A DNA stretch of 64,000 bases from contig CM060685.1 of NCBI GenBank assembly GCA_030686995.1, forward strand, positions 123,004,823 to 123,068,822, written 5' to 3'. The stretch is from Artemisia argyi. Taxonomy: Eukaryota; Streptophyta; Magnoliopsida; Asterales; Asteraceae. The notes under the pieces are model-generated. The model made no database searches. It was not told the DNA's origin and saw nothing but the letters and a program-made list of their open reading frames with translations. The stretch's first letter is position 1. Every line of letters begins with the position of its first letter. Positions 24,920-36,474 of this stretch are shown here, piece after piece. Both the position numbers and the translations under genes were made by a program.

Positions 24920-26328
24920 TGATGCGCGGGAATTGCACCAGGCTTTACCTCTCGAGGGATCTCGAGAAGCTTACAACCCCCACCAGGCAGTGTACCTGAT
25001 CGTTGTAGTATAGTATAGTGACAATTACTGGGGGATTGATCGTTCAACTCAGGAATAGTGTCGCTAGGATTAGAAAGCCTAAAAACTAGGTCTAGAGGTG
25101 AGGGATGATTCTTTTTGTATTTTTATATTTCATGGAAAGCAATTAAAAATCTCGGGTTTTGGAAGAGTGGGCGGAATTAGTTGCTAGTCAACTAACCCAA
25201 TATCTAAGATGCAATCAAATAAAATAACAAAAATGTAAATTAAGCTAATTAAACTAGTGGTGTGAACAATAAATGGGAAAATTGTGTTTACTTAGATTTT
25301 ATTACTCCCTAGATATCTTTTACAGGTTGATAGTTTGTTACAGTTGCGTGGATGACGGGTTATATTCCTTAATACCAATCGTGGGGTGGCGTACGTACTT
25401 CCCCATATCTAAAAGCTCCTACTTCACTCCTATGTCGAGCCTGCAAGAAGCTCTTAACATGGGATCACTAGAATTCGCTCATGCATTAAATACAACCATA
25501 AAAACCTAGTATGCATTGGCTCATATTTCTTAAGACGTTCAAGCAAGTTACACTATGGAAGTTTTCCAGTTTTCTTAAGCCTAACATCGAAATCATTCAT
25601 CCGTAACAACTATAAACAAGCAATCAACCCATAATCAACATCTAGGTTTCATTACATCTAAGCAAACACACAAGAGATCTAGCCTAGCATGTTAAAATCA
25701 AGACAAGCATAAGATATATTTAAACAACACATAGACATATTGAATGAATTGAAAGGATACTTATCTTAATTGAACATGAAAGGTTTCAAGGAGTGAAAAC
25801 CCTTGAAAATACTGTAAAAGTCGAGCTAGGGTTTATTCAACTCGTCCTAAAAAATTGTCCTCCTTTAGAATGAAAATTACAAAGACTATATATAGATTTC
25901 CTAAGGTGACGGCGTCAAGAAGAAAATTCTGGCACCGTCAACCCGCCGCCCATAATAAAATCGGATTGCCTAGATCCAGATCTGACGCCGTCATGTGTAA
26001 TGTTGTTCTGGGCCATCACCACTTTTACTCTTGATGGCCATGCTTTGACGCCGTCACATTTCTACTGTACCGTCACCACTTTTGCTCTTGACGCCGTCAT
26101 CAAAATGCTCTTGACCCCTTCAGGTACTGTTCCCAGCAAGGAAAATTAAGACTTTGCCGTTTTCTTCACTTTAATGCTCCAAAAACGTCCAAAATGCTTC
26201 CTTTTCCAGAATTCACTCCAAAAGTACCTACAATCACAAAAGGAACAATTTAGGGCAATATTTGATCAAATAAATTCAATTCCGGGCTTAAATGACCCCC
26301 TAAAAACGGATCATTTTTCGCCTTATCA
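24920..26328 (-). repeat. Complete E-subtype LTR inside element D
   Basis: 1409 bp, TGATGCGCGGG to CCTTATCA. Same termini and similar blocks as the 1.6-kb D LTR, but a different central section. Its closest relative in the window is the plus-strand LTR at 53237-54637. It stands between the truncated left body and the complete right body, as the shared middle LTR of a tandem arrangement. Confidence 0.85.
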
Positions 26329-26944
26329 TATACCCTTACACTTGAGATTTGCTTGTCCTCAAGCAAATGCGCTTTTATTCTAATCGAAATACAAGTTAGG
26401 GGTCATTTAACACTAATATAAAAGTAATTACAACAAATAATCGTTTCACTAAAGACCAAAGACAAGCACGAAGGTCATACACTAGCACCTCACAAATAGT
26501 GTTTAGATACTCACATCTCTCGGGTGTAATAAAGTACACATCACAATATGGAAATGAAAAACATTTCTCACTACCTGTCATAGCAAAATAGATTACCATA
26601 GGCTTGGGAAAGGATCAAACCTCCACCACATGGCGTAAGCACCTAGGATAAACTATCGAAGAGGTCTTTTAAAGGGTTATAACGTTAGGTGTAGGGATAT
26701 GGAATACACGGTTTTGTTGGATAAAGGCAATCTTACTGGTGGCGAGTTAATTATCTTGGTTAATTACATGTACAATATGGCGTTGCTAAGCCAAGACTAG
26801 ACTCGACTTAAGCTAATGAAAAAAATAACAAAAACATAAAACAAACATAGAATGAAACAGGATGGTAGTCCGTATGTTTTTTTTTTTTTCTCTTTTTCTT
26901 TTTCTATTATTTTTTTTTCTTTTTTTTTCTTCTTTTTTCGATTT

Positions 26945-26982
<38 letters not shown>

Positions 26983-28833
26983 GCATACACTCTTACCCTA
27001 CCATCCAAAATAATACATCATAGGGAATGAACATTCCCCTTACACTTGAATTTTTACATACTTTACAATAAACTAATCTAATGACTCAAATTAAGATAAT
27101 CAAAACACTTGGAGAACTTTTAAGATTAACGCGCATATGAGGGTAATAATAGATGTTCTTCCCCATTACTCCATAAAATAAGTACTTTACCCATGAGTCT
27201 CAATCGTCCCAAAACAATATGTACAAGGATATGACTCGACTTAGCAACCATGTAATCAATTAGATAATTAACTAAAGCTTTAAACAAATAACAATAATGC
27301 GCTAAAGATGAGTGCATACACGGAAGGCTAAGGCGATTTGGGTGTACATTTAAGTGGGGTGTAACAAATTCTTCCTTTAAGTAAGATGCTTAAAGTTAGA
27401 AACGAAAGGATAGGCTCGGAGGGGTGTACTAGGGGTTTCGTGTACTAAAAATGAGTACAACGCTAATGGTGTGGGAAAAATTAATTGACTTTACTAGCCA
27501 AGTAATATGACATAAATGGTCAAGTAATTATGATACGGGTTTAACACAAGGGTGATCCTAATGCCTCTTATCATGTAGTAAATCCTACTACACGAATGTA
27601 GTCTCACTAGCGGTCTCGGGATGCATCACTAACGCAAGTTCTAGAATCTAAATGCTACCGGTACACTCATAAGCACTAATAGTAAATGTTTTTCCTATCA
27701 AATCTAAAGGCGAACCTCACATATTTGGGTGGAAAATTTTTCTGAATGATAGAGTTTTGTGCTAGTCATACGACTCCTATCCATGAGACGCTTGCTAAGG
27801 CTAAAGTTTCACTCCTAAATGTTGTAAAAAAATTTAAATTTGGCGCTAAAATTACACTAACAAGTATTTCTCATAGTTTACACACCTACCATCAAACAAA
27901 CAAACTCAAGTGAAAGTGTATCCTATAAGGTATCATCATTTACCCTCCCCTTACACTTATGATGAACATTGTCCCCAATATTCAATTAAAGAATGTAAAA
28001 GTAAAAATAGGTAAAAGAATGAAATCAAATACTCCCCTGATTCGCTCGGTGTAGATAGTGTGGTAACAAGGTTAGATCTTCCTCCAAGAAAATGAACAAT
28101 CAAAGCTTCCCTTCCAGAATATAAATCATCTTTTTGTCATACATAACCTGTTAAACCTGAGAAAAGAAACAAGGCAACCTCGCGTAAAATCGGCGGCAAT
28201 CTATATATACTAACAATTCCTAGAAAACAATGTAAGATATAATGCTTGTGGAATGAATGTTTGCAGATTTCCTGGTGTTTATAAAACTAAAGATGCAACA
28301 AAAAGTTAAAGTCTCCGTTAGAAAAACAAAACTAGCAAAATTTCCAGAATTTTACACATGACGCCGTCAGGAATTTCTTCCTGATGCCGTCAGAAGTGAC
28401 CTGCAGAAATTTTTATGTTAAGTTTCCGGAAAATTTCTGAAAAACTTATATCCTACTTCCTGGAAAATCCTGCAAAACATCATTATGACTCGATACAAGC
28501 ATTTGACTCTAACAAATACTAATATACATGTTCATTTAATATTGTGGAGAATCATGATCAATTTTGTTTCTTAAAAACATATTTGGGGTTTCCCCTTACA
28601 CTTATCTTTTGCGAAATACCTTTGGATGAAGTTAAGACAAATCCAAACGACAAAATAAAGTATTCTCACCATTTTAGTTTTGAAACATGATCTACCAACA
28701 ATAAAAATAAAGCATGCATACGGAAACAAATAACATTCAAACAAATAAAAATCACAAAAAATCATGGGTTGCCTCCCAAGAAGCGCTTTTCTTTATTTAC
28801 GAGTCTTGTAGCTAGACTCAATGTCATGGGTTA
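26329..28833 (-). other. 3' noncoding region of element D, right copy
   Basis: Near-identical to 7839-10288, including the T/C tract (26877-26981), the CCCTCCCC/CATTGTCCCCAAT block near 27946-27980 and the block at 28763-28788 lying 45 nt after the ORF end. It has a short insertion near 28680-28735 relative to the left copy. Confidence 0.7.
26877..26981. repeat. Pyrimidine (T/C) tract, right copy
   Basis: About 105 bp, mostly T with interspersed C and few A/G, ending in a run of more than 35 T; expanded relative to the left copy at 8387-8482. Confidence 0.9.
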
Positions 28834-31385
28834 CTACGTGACATGGGTGAGTTCCTCATTGAGGACATCTTTGGGATCAAACTTAGGTTTCAACTTCCTA
28901 TCGGTTTTCTTAGTGCGGTATGACCTTTCAAACTTTTCTCCATCCGGATCATACAAAATCATCTTCATATGCCATGATCCGTCACCTTCCTTAGGTGGCT
29001 TGTCCCACCTCCATTTACAGTTATCCCCTCTCTCTTCCACTTGTTCATCTCTATGTTAATAGGCATTACGCTTAAGAACTCAATCATTTTCCTAAAGACT
29101 AGGGGGTCCTCAAAAGGGTCTAGCTCTTCATCTCTAGCTATGAGTTGTTCCACCGAATGTGTTTTATCGATGAAATCTTTTTCTAGATAGAAAGGGCGTT
29201 GGGGTCCTATAAAGTTTCTTTCTATCCAAGTTCCATATCTAGATGGTCTCCTATTAATCTCTACCCAATGTGGTGTCGGTTCATCCTCACAATCATAGCT
29301 ATGTTTCTTAACATCATATACCGACCAAGTATCGCCCTCACCTACCGCTATCTTAGACTCCTTACAATCTATCATGGCACTAGCGGTTGCTAAAAATCCT
29401 CCTCCTACTAATAATGGGCATGTAGTATCACTAACCATATCTAGGACCTGAAAATCCGCTAAAATAGTTAACGTCCTTACGTAAACAACTACATCCTTGA
29501 TCATCCCAACCGGGTGGGCAATACTCCCATCCGCTAGACCAATTAATACCTCCGTCTCCTCTAACTTTCCTAGCTTGAGAGTGGTGAAAAGGGATAAGGG
29601 AATCAAGTTGAGGCTTGACCCTAAATCGGCTAGTGTGTCGAAAGCTTCGGATCTTCCTATCTTACAAGGCAAAACAAATATACCCGGATCATCAAGCTTT
29701 TTAGGCAACTTGTTTTGAACGAAGGCGGTCCCATTTTTACCTAGTTTAAATTTCTCATATTTTTCTAGGAGGGCACTATAGTAGGGAGCACGGGCTAAGA
29801 CATCAATGACGGGGCATTCAAGGTGAAGCTCCTTGAATTCATCGTCAAGGTCTTGCGTAGGAGGTATTTCAACTATGCTTTTGACTGGTTTGATATCGGG
29901 TGTTTCATTTGATTGGTCTTTTTGAAGAATTTGGTTTTGCTTGAAACACGTGCTCATTGATTTAACCGAGTAGTATTGCGGACAAGAAGTGGGTGACGAA
30001 ACTGATGATATGGAATTAACGTTTAGTTTCGGGTTCTTGACCGTGTCGCTGGGGAGTCCTCCCATTTCTCGGTCATTGAGAACTTTCAACAATGTGTCAA
30101 TTTTGGTGGTCATCTCGCTTTGCTTTTGTCTGAAATCGGCTTCAAACTTAGATATGCGAGCTTCTTGAGATGCCATAAATTTGGACATCAATCCTTCAAG
30201 ATTGTTGGTACTACCATAGTTGTTAGAAGGATTGTTGTTGAAAGTACGATTGGAGGGTGGACCGTTGGGTTGGTAACGATTAGGTGGATTGGAAGAATTG
30301 TTTTGGTTTTGTTTCCACCTAAGGTTCGGGTGATTTTTCCAAGAAGGGTTGTAGGAATCACCTTAAGGGTTTGGCTCGGGTTTGAAAGTGTACCACTTAT
30401 CTCTTGCTTCGTCGGTACGTGAGGATGCGTAGTCCGCAAAAGCTGTTCTGGGGAGTTACACGCAATCACGAGTGTTATGGGGACCACTACATAATTCGCA
30501 TGAAGAAGTAATTTTATTCACTTGGCTTGAAGGCTTAGGAGCTTCGTAAGATTTCATAAGAAACTTGACTTGGTCCTCAAGTTCCATGATCCTACGGTCG
30601 GGAGTGCTAGAATTGTTCGAAGGCAAAGATATTGCCTTGACCGTTTTGTTCAAATCACGGGGATCATTCCAACTTTCGTTGTCATAGAGAGCAAGATCTT
30701 CTATTAGTTCCCATGATTCTTCCGCACTTAGATCACGTAGCTTGCCACCGGCCGATTGGTCAATGGTTCGCCTTGTGGAGAGATCGATATGGTCATAGAA
30801 GATTTAGACTTGGAGCCAAAGATCTATGCCATGATGAGGGACTTTTTGGAGTAAGTCCTTGAAACGAGTCCATGCTTCATATAGAGTTACACATTGACGT
30901 TGTTGGAACATCAAGATATCATTTCTAAGCTTGGTAGTTCTCCCCGGTGGGAAAAATTGAGCAAGGAAACGAGTGGTGAGATCATCCCATGAGGTGATGG
31001 ATCCCGCGGGTAAACGTTCAAGCCATTGACTAGCTTGATCACGTAGAGAGAATTGGAATAGGCGTAATCGGGTCGACTCTCTAGTTGTAACATCAAGGTC
31101 TATAGAATCTACGATTTTAAGGAAGTCCTTGAGATGTTGGTTAGGATCTTCGGAACGAAGTCCATGGAATGCACATCGACTTTGCACCAACCGGATGGTG
31201 TCGGATCGCAAGGGGGACACATTGGCTCCTTGGGCGAGCTCAATAGTGTTTCGATAGCCTTAGTGGCTAGGTCGGGAATACTCTCCTAGGGTTCGGCGCC
31301 TAAGAGGTTGGTTTGCTAGTGGTGGGTTTTGTGGGTGGCCTCGTTGTGGTGGGTTGATTGGTTCAAAGATGTTACCACTTTCCAT
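28834..31385 (-). pseudogene. Gag-protease polyprotein of element D with unknown C-terminal module, no RT
   Basis: One frame of about 850 codons from ATG at 31385. In order: Gag core (LRLFQFSLRDQASQWLERLP, WDDLTTRFLAQFFPPGRT, about residues 85-200); a CX2C knuckle segment ELCSGPHNTRDC near 300; a coiled coil (MASQEARISKFEADF); and a retropepsin-like aspartic protease with FDTLADLGSSLNLIP (Asp-Leu-Gly as in Athila elements) and ADFQVLDMVSDTTCPLLVGGGFL. A tail of roughly 140-180 aa follows (HWVEINRRPSRYGTW...THVT) and then a stop. No reverse transcriptase, RNase H or integrase follows; Athila elements normally continue into RT here. Four stops (about 31262, 30804, 30456, 30362) are all CAA-to-TAA type, and one base is missing in a C run near 29026. 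Protease would cleave Gag; the tail's role is unknown. Confidence 0.75.
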
Positions 31386-31530
31386 GATGTCGGATGGTAA
31401 TGGTTACGAACAAAGACACGAAGAAATAAGATAGACTAACGAAAACCTAAAAATAAAAATAAAATCTTACTAGAAAGGAATCTAGCGAGTAGACCTAATA
31501 AAAAGAAATTCTAACCTAGACAATAACTAT

Positions 31531-31549
31531 TCCCCGGGCTGCGGCGCCA
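31531..31549 (-). other. Primer-binding site of element D (tRNA-Asp-like)
   Basis: Minus strand TGGCGCCGCAGCCCGGGGA, six bases inside the 5' LTR terminus. It shares the TGGCGCCG start and GGGGA end with the plant tRNA-Asp 3' end used by Athila-type elements, with mismatches in the middle. Confidence 0.8.
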
Positions 31550-31555
31550 AAAACT

Positions 31556-33175
31556 TGATGCGTGGGAATTGCACCAGGCTTTACCTCTCGAGGGATCTCG
31601 AGAAGCTTACAACCCCCACCAGGCAGTGTACCTGATCGTTGTAGTATAGTATAGTGACAAGTACCGGGGGATTGATCGTTCAACTCAGGAATAGTGTCGT
31701 TAGGATTGAAATTAATCTAACTAGGTCTAAAGGTGAAGGATGATTCTTTTTGTATTTTTATATTTTATGAAAATCAAGTAAAAATCTCGGGTATTGGAAG
31801 GAGGGGCGGAATTAGTTGCTAATCAACTAACCCAAAAGCTACTAATCAAACTAATGTGCAAGAAAAATAAACTAAGGTTCTACAAGATAAGTGAAGCATG
31901 TCTACCTATGATATGTTACTCCTTGTTAGCTATCCAATTCTACCTATTGAATTGTCACACCTTGTTTTAATTGACGGGTTGTATTCCTTAATACCATTCG
32001 TGGGGTGGCGTACGTACTTCCCCAACTCTATAAGATCCTACTTCACTCCTATGTCGAGCCTGCAAGAAGCTCCTAACATGGGATCATCAGAATTCGCTCA
32101 CGCATTAAATACAACCATAATAACTTAGTACGCATTGGTTCATATTTCTTAAGACGTTCAAGCATGTTACCCTTTGGAAGTCTGCCAGTTTTCTTAAGCC
32201 TAACATCGAATACAATCAACCAAACAAGAGACAATAGGAATCAAGAATTATAAACTAAACCAATTAGACCTATCGAAGTGTCACACCCTAATTGATGAAG
32301 ATAGACACAAACATCAACAAGGAATCAATAAGATCTAATCAATTATATACAAGTTTCACACAATCATAAGTAGACACAAGGTGAATTAGCCAAGCATAAT
32401 TAATAAAGAACAAGCAACAATAATGATAATTGAAGACATGAATTAAGATAGAATCATCAAACCATTACAAGATGTTTATGGAGTGATTGAAACCCTCTAA
32501 GTTGCTGGAAAAACACCCACCTAAACCCAGGAATCGACCTTAGGGTTTAGGGCTTACAAAAAGTGTAAGTTATGATGTTATATTTATAGGCTGATTTTCT
32601 GTCGGCCCGATCATGACGGCGTCAGACCAATCATGACGGCGTTACGACCAACTTTTCTTCACCAAATTGTAGATCTCTTCGTCCTCTTCGCGTGGGCTTT
32701 TGAATCACCTAAATCCGAGTTCGTATGCAAAAGTTATGACTAAAACAATATCAGCTACTCCGCGCGCAAGTTTTGACAAGTTAACACGTGACGGCCTACG
32801 TGACGCCTTCAGGAAATTTTCTAGGCCATCACTCTTTAATTTTACACGTGACGGCCTTGGGTGACGCCGTCATCTCCAATGCACAAAACTTTCTGGACCG
32901 TCACGGACTTTATCCACTTCCACCTCTTGTATTACTCTTGACGTCGTCATGTAGAACCTTGTGACGCCGTCAGGTACTGTTCCCAGCAAGGAAAATTAAG
33001 ACTTTACCGTTTTCTTCACTTTTATGCTCCAAAAACGTCCAAAATGCTTCCTTTTCCAGAATTCACTCCAAAAGTACCTAAAATCACAAAAGGAATGATT
33101 TAGGGCAATATTTGATCAAATAAATTCAATTCCGGGCTTAGACCCCCTAAAAAGGGATCATTTTTCGCCTCATCA
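31556..33175 (-). repeat. 5' LTR of element D (1.6-kb subtype)
   Basis: TGATGCGTGGG to CGCCTCATCA, 1620 bp, partner of 6220-7838. The following five bases TATAA complete the target-site duplication. Confidence 0.9.
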
Positions 33176-33412
33176 TATAAGCTAGAATCATATATGATTT
33201 TAGTAAGAATCACATATGATTCTACTAGAATCATATATGATTTTACAAAGCATCCAGAAAAATGCAGACTCATGCAAAAAAATGACTTATCATTTGCTGG
33301 AAAAGCATCCAGCAAACACTTTGCCTTCAATAAGAAAGATAATACCATCAAACTAAAAAACAAATGAAAAACCTGCAACATCAATATAAGCACTAAAAAC
33401 ATCAGTATAAGC
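33176..33412. repeat. About 230-bp repeat unit, copy right of element D
   Basis: Near-identical to 5990-6219, with the same three palindromes. A further partial unit with three more palindromes follows to about 33480. Up to about 34460 the sequence is AT-rich, with a GACGG/GATGATGA-rich stretch (33890-33990) and no gene I can support. Confidence 0.75.
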
Positions 33413-34460
33413 TAGAATCATATATGATTTTAGTAAGAATCATATATGATTCTACTGGAATCGTATATGATTTTACAAAAACATCAGTATAAGCACTAAA
33501 AACATCAGTATAATCACTAAAAATATCAATATAAGCACAACTATATATAAGCACTAAAACCATAAGTATAAGCACACGGCTACTCGTGAGACCATTAACA
33601 TGTTTCAAGAGCTCCGTAGTGCCAGATGTCTCACATGTATTTCAAGTCACTAAACGGAAAAACCGCCTAACAAACACTTAGCCTGATAAGAAAAATCTAC
33701 AAAATAAAGCAACAAAACCTAAAAACAACCTATTGCTAATATCCCAAAAATAAACAACCACTAAAAACGGAAAATAAGCAATTGTATTCGATATCTAATG
33801 CTTTTAATCCTTACTCGCTGCTATTTCAACCTGTATGTCCTTATTCATAAGATTTGGGGTAAAAATTAGGGTTTGGTGTTTAGGCGACGGATCTGACGGT
33901 TATATGTGGATCATCGCCGCCGTCAAACGGTTATATGATGGTGATGATGACGTATTTGACGGTGATGATGATGATGACGGAAGTTATGACGGATTTAAAT
34001 GAGAATGAGAGTGAAATTGAATAAGAAGAATGATGGTTATAGTTGGGGGAAAGACCAAGTTTCCCCTATCATTAATAAAAGAAAAAAGAAAAAAAAAAGA
34101 AAAAAAAGAAATTCGATTTATGTGGAGAGTGGATGGTAAAATAGATGGACGGATGAGATCAAATGTTGGGTTCTATGGTAAAATATGGTTCTACACAGAT
34201 CTTTTGGCGGATAGGGTATTCATTTAGGATTTAAGATCATTTGAGGATCAAAATTTTTTTACATACCAAGGGACTAATCTCAACCCTTCATCTTTATTTG
34301 ATCTAATGGATGAGATTAATCCCATCAATTAAAAAAACCCACTTTCATCCTTTTTTTTTCAAATATTAATATATTTCAAACCGTTAATCGTTAAGCGAAA
34401 GAAAATATACCGTTACTACAAACATTTAATTATCTTTCTATAGATAGGCATTTTGATATA

Positions 34461-34868
34461 TTTTCGACAAAATTTTTTTTTTCAACTTTTTCACTTTTTT
34501 TTTCGTGGCCGAAAAAATCACATGTGATACTCCTTCCGTCCCAAATTTATTGTCCACTATTGACTTTTTTAGTCTTTCTTCTTCAACTTTGACCTTAAAT
34601 ATTTTGTGGGTGTTATATAATATTTGATGTAAAATATATAAATGGATTGAGTTTTAAGTATACTTTTCAACGGTATAATTTTTCATCAAATATTATATAA
34701 CAAAAAATATATATTTATAGTTAAAGTTGAACTAATTTGACTTTGAAAATTCAAACTGGACAATAAATTTGTGACGGAGGGAGTATTACATATCACACAT
34801 ATCACATGTGATTTTTTCGGCCACAAAAAAAAGTGAAAAAAATGATTTTTTTTTTTTTTTTGTCGAAA
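34461..34868. mobile_element. Fold-back (inverted-repeat) element with a MITE in its loop
   Basis: Arms of about 68 bp: 34461-34528 and 34801-34868 are inverted copies (TTTTCGACAAAA ... GTGGCCGAAAAAATCACATG and the complement), with length differences in the T/A tracts. The inner end of each arm is the palindrome ATCACATGTGAT, the same motif as the array in the surrounding locus. A Stowaway MITE occupies the centre. Confidence 0.7.
34530..34783. mobile_element. Stowaway-type MITE
   Basis: 254 bp with terminal inverted repeats CTCCTTCCGTCCCAAATTTA and the complement (TAAATTTGTGACGGAGGGAG), flanked by TA on both sides (34528-34529, 34784-34785). The CTCCCTCCGTCCC-like terminus plus TA duplication is the Stowaway (Tc1/mariner) signature. 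Non-coding, so it would need a mariner-like transposase in trans. Confidence 0.9.
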
Positions 34869-35360
34869 TGTTGGGTCTATTAGATTTGATGATACAAAAC
34901 AAGAAAGAATGAAACAATAGGGACTTAATATGACAAGAAGGAATTCTACAAAAGATGGAGAAGGACTTGCTTGCAAAAGAAGATTTATATTATAGTCCTT
35001 CGTAGTATTCTTGTAACCCTAATTCTGTATTATATAAACAGAATACAGGGAATAGGTTTTCATTAAGTCTTTCAATATGTAGTCGACTAAAGGTGTGTGT
35101 GTGTAACCTAGACGTAGGTTATAAACGTCTAGGGTTAGAGTTGTTTGTATCCTTCAAGGTCTGAAGTGTCTTAGATCCATGTTACAGTTAGGTAACACAT
35201 TATTATTCTGATCAAATAATAATTGGAGGTGATTGTGGGAAAAACCTTGTTCATAACATTGATGTTTTTATTTGTTTGATTCCGCTGCGTATTGTATTCA
35301 ATGTTATTATGTCCTAGATAATATAAGGTCTAAACAACCTCGAGCTACAACGATCTAACA
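34869..35360 (+). repeat. Copia-type LTR
   Basis: 492 bp beginning TGTTGGGTC and ending GATCTAACA (TGTTRG...CTAACA inverted ends), with a possible promoter and transcript-start region around TATATAAACAG at 35031-35041. It abuts the outer end of the fold-back arm, so it inserted at or cut that end. No second LTR copy was found in the window. Confidence 0.75.
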
Positions 35361-35380
35361 ATTGGCATCAAAGACAGGTT
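35361..35380 (+). other. Degenerate tRNA-iMet primer-binding site
   Basis: ATTGGCATCAAAGACAGGTT follows the LTR directly. It matches the usual TTGGTATCAGAGC at most positions, with transition-type changes. It marks the LTR as a 5' LTR of a truncated plus-strand copia element. Confidence 0.7.
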
Positions 35381-36474
35381 AGCTCGTTACATAGGGATTC
35401 TACAAGGTTACTGTCGAAGAAAATTGATTTGGAGAAGGTACGATTTGTGTATAATGAATTATTCATGTTCATCGTATTTTTTTAAAAGGGTATCGATTTG
35501 TTTAGCTCGTAGCGATGGTGTAATGAATTGGAGTCTAACAAACTCCACAATTGGTATATCAAAGTGTCCGTCTATATAAAAATAATTAAATGCTCGTAGC
35601 GATGGTGTAATTATTTTCGCTTAATGATTAACGGTTTAAGAGATATTTAAATTATATAAAAATGGGTGAAATATTAACATGATTTTAATCTCAAACATTG
35701 ATTTCTTTTTAAATGTATGATGGGGATGCGTCCGTAAGAAAATTTTGGTATTTAAAATAAATCTCTAAAAAAGAAAATGTTGACTTTATTAAACAGAAAA
35801 TCACAATTTAAACAGGTTATCATGTAACATGATAGTCTCGAAAAAAAAATGATTTAACGAATGGAGCTATGGTTGAATTTTTATATTTTTTTGAAGTTCA
35901 CGACTAGATATGGATAGTTGCGTGATTTATCAAGAGAGGGTTTTCATCAATTAATAGTGCGTTTGGTATGGCCTTATCGGAATGGGCCTATAGATTTCAT
36001 TCTAAATCAACATGTCTGTTTAGTGGGCCTTGATATGAAATAGGTATATCATAGTTATAGATTTATTACTCACTAATTTGGTGTTTATGAAATACATTCC
36101 GTGAGCCTCTCTTTTTTCCACTATAAAATTTAAATATCTATACACTTTTTCACATCATATTTTGTCATCTAAGCATAAACAATTATGCTAATACACTTTT
36201 TCATGTCCATTGTCATTTTACCCATACCATATTCGATACCCATTATGATTTATAACAACAAACCAAACGACCCCTAAACTAGATGAATGTAGGATACTAG
36301 GATACTCAAAGAGTCAAAGGTACGAGTAATATTATTTGTTTCACTTTCATCTTAATTACATACAACATTTTTGTTTTTTTTCCCTTAAATTTCATCGCTA
36401 CAATTTTCTCTTTTCAATTTTTAAGATCCTTAGTGTTATCATAGCCCCATATTATGATTATACTTATTAATTAT
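35381..36474 (+). other. Decayed copia leader and MITE-like insertion
   Basis: No open gag or pol. The string GCTCGTAGCGATGGTGTAAT occurs twice (about 35502 and 35592), a local duplication of about 90 bp period. A MITE-like segment spans 35959-36274. Confidence 0.4.
35959..36274. mobile_element. Possible MITE with GCGTTTGGT/ACCAAACGACCCC ends
   Basis: Imperfect terminal inverted repeats (TGCGTTTGGT at left, ACCAAACGACCCC at right) around AT-rich noncoding DNA, as in many plant hAT-like MITEs. No clear target duplication could be seen. Confidence 0.4.

Larger units (their letters stand above)
6220..33175 (-). mobile_element. Element D: mosaic non-autonomous Athila-type LTR retrotransposon with nested insertions
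   Basis: Minus-strand LTR element bounded by TGATG...CATCA LTRs (6220-7838 and 31556-33175) and a perfect 5-bp target duplication TATAA (6215-6219, 33176-33180). Order in transcription sense: 5' LTR, primer-binding site, Gag-protease frame 31385-28834, noncoding 3' region, then an internal shorter LTR subtype (24920-26328), an LTR fragment, the nested copia element F, a second gag start (12300-11578), another LTR fragment, a second copy of the protease tail and 3' region (10786-7839), and the 3' LTR. The internal duplication LTR-body-LTR-body-LTR fits unequal recombination between related copies followed by deletions. No reverse transcriptase or integrase was found anywhere in it. The two outer LTRs differ by roughly 2% by eye. 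Confidence 0.85.
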
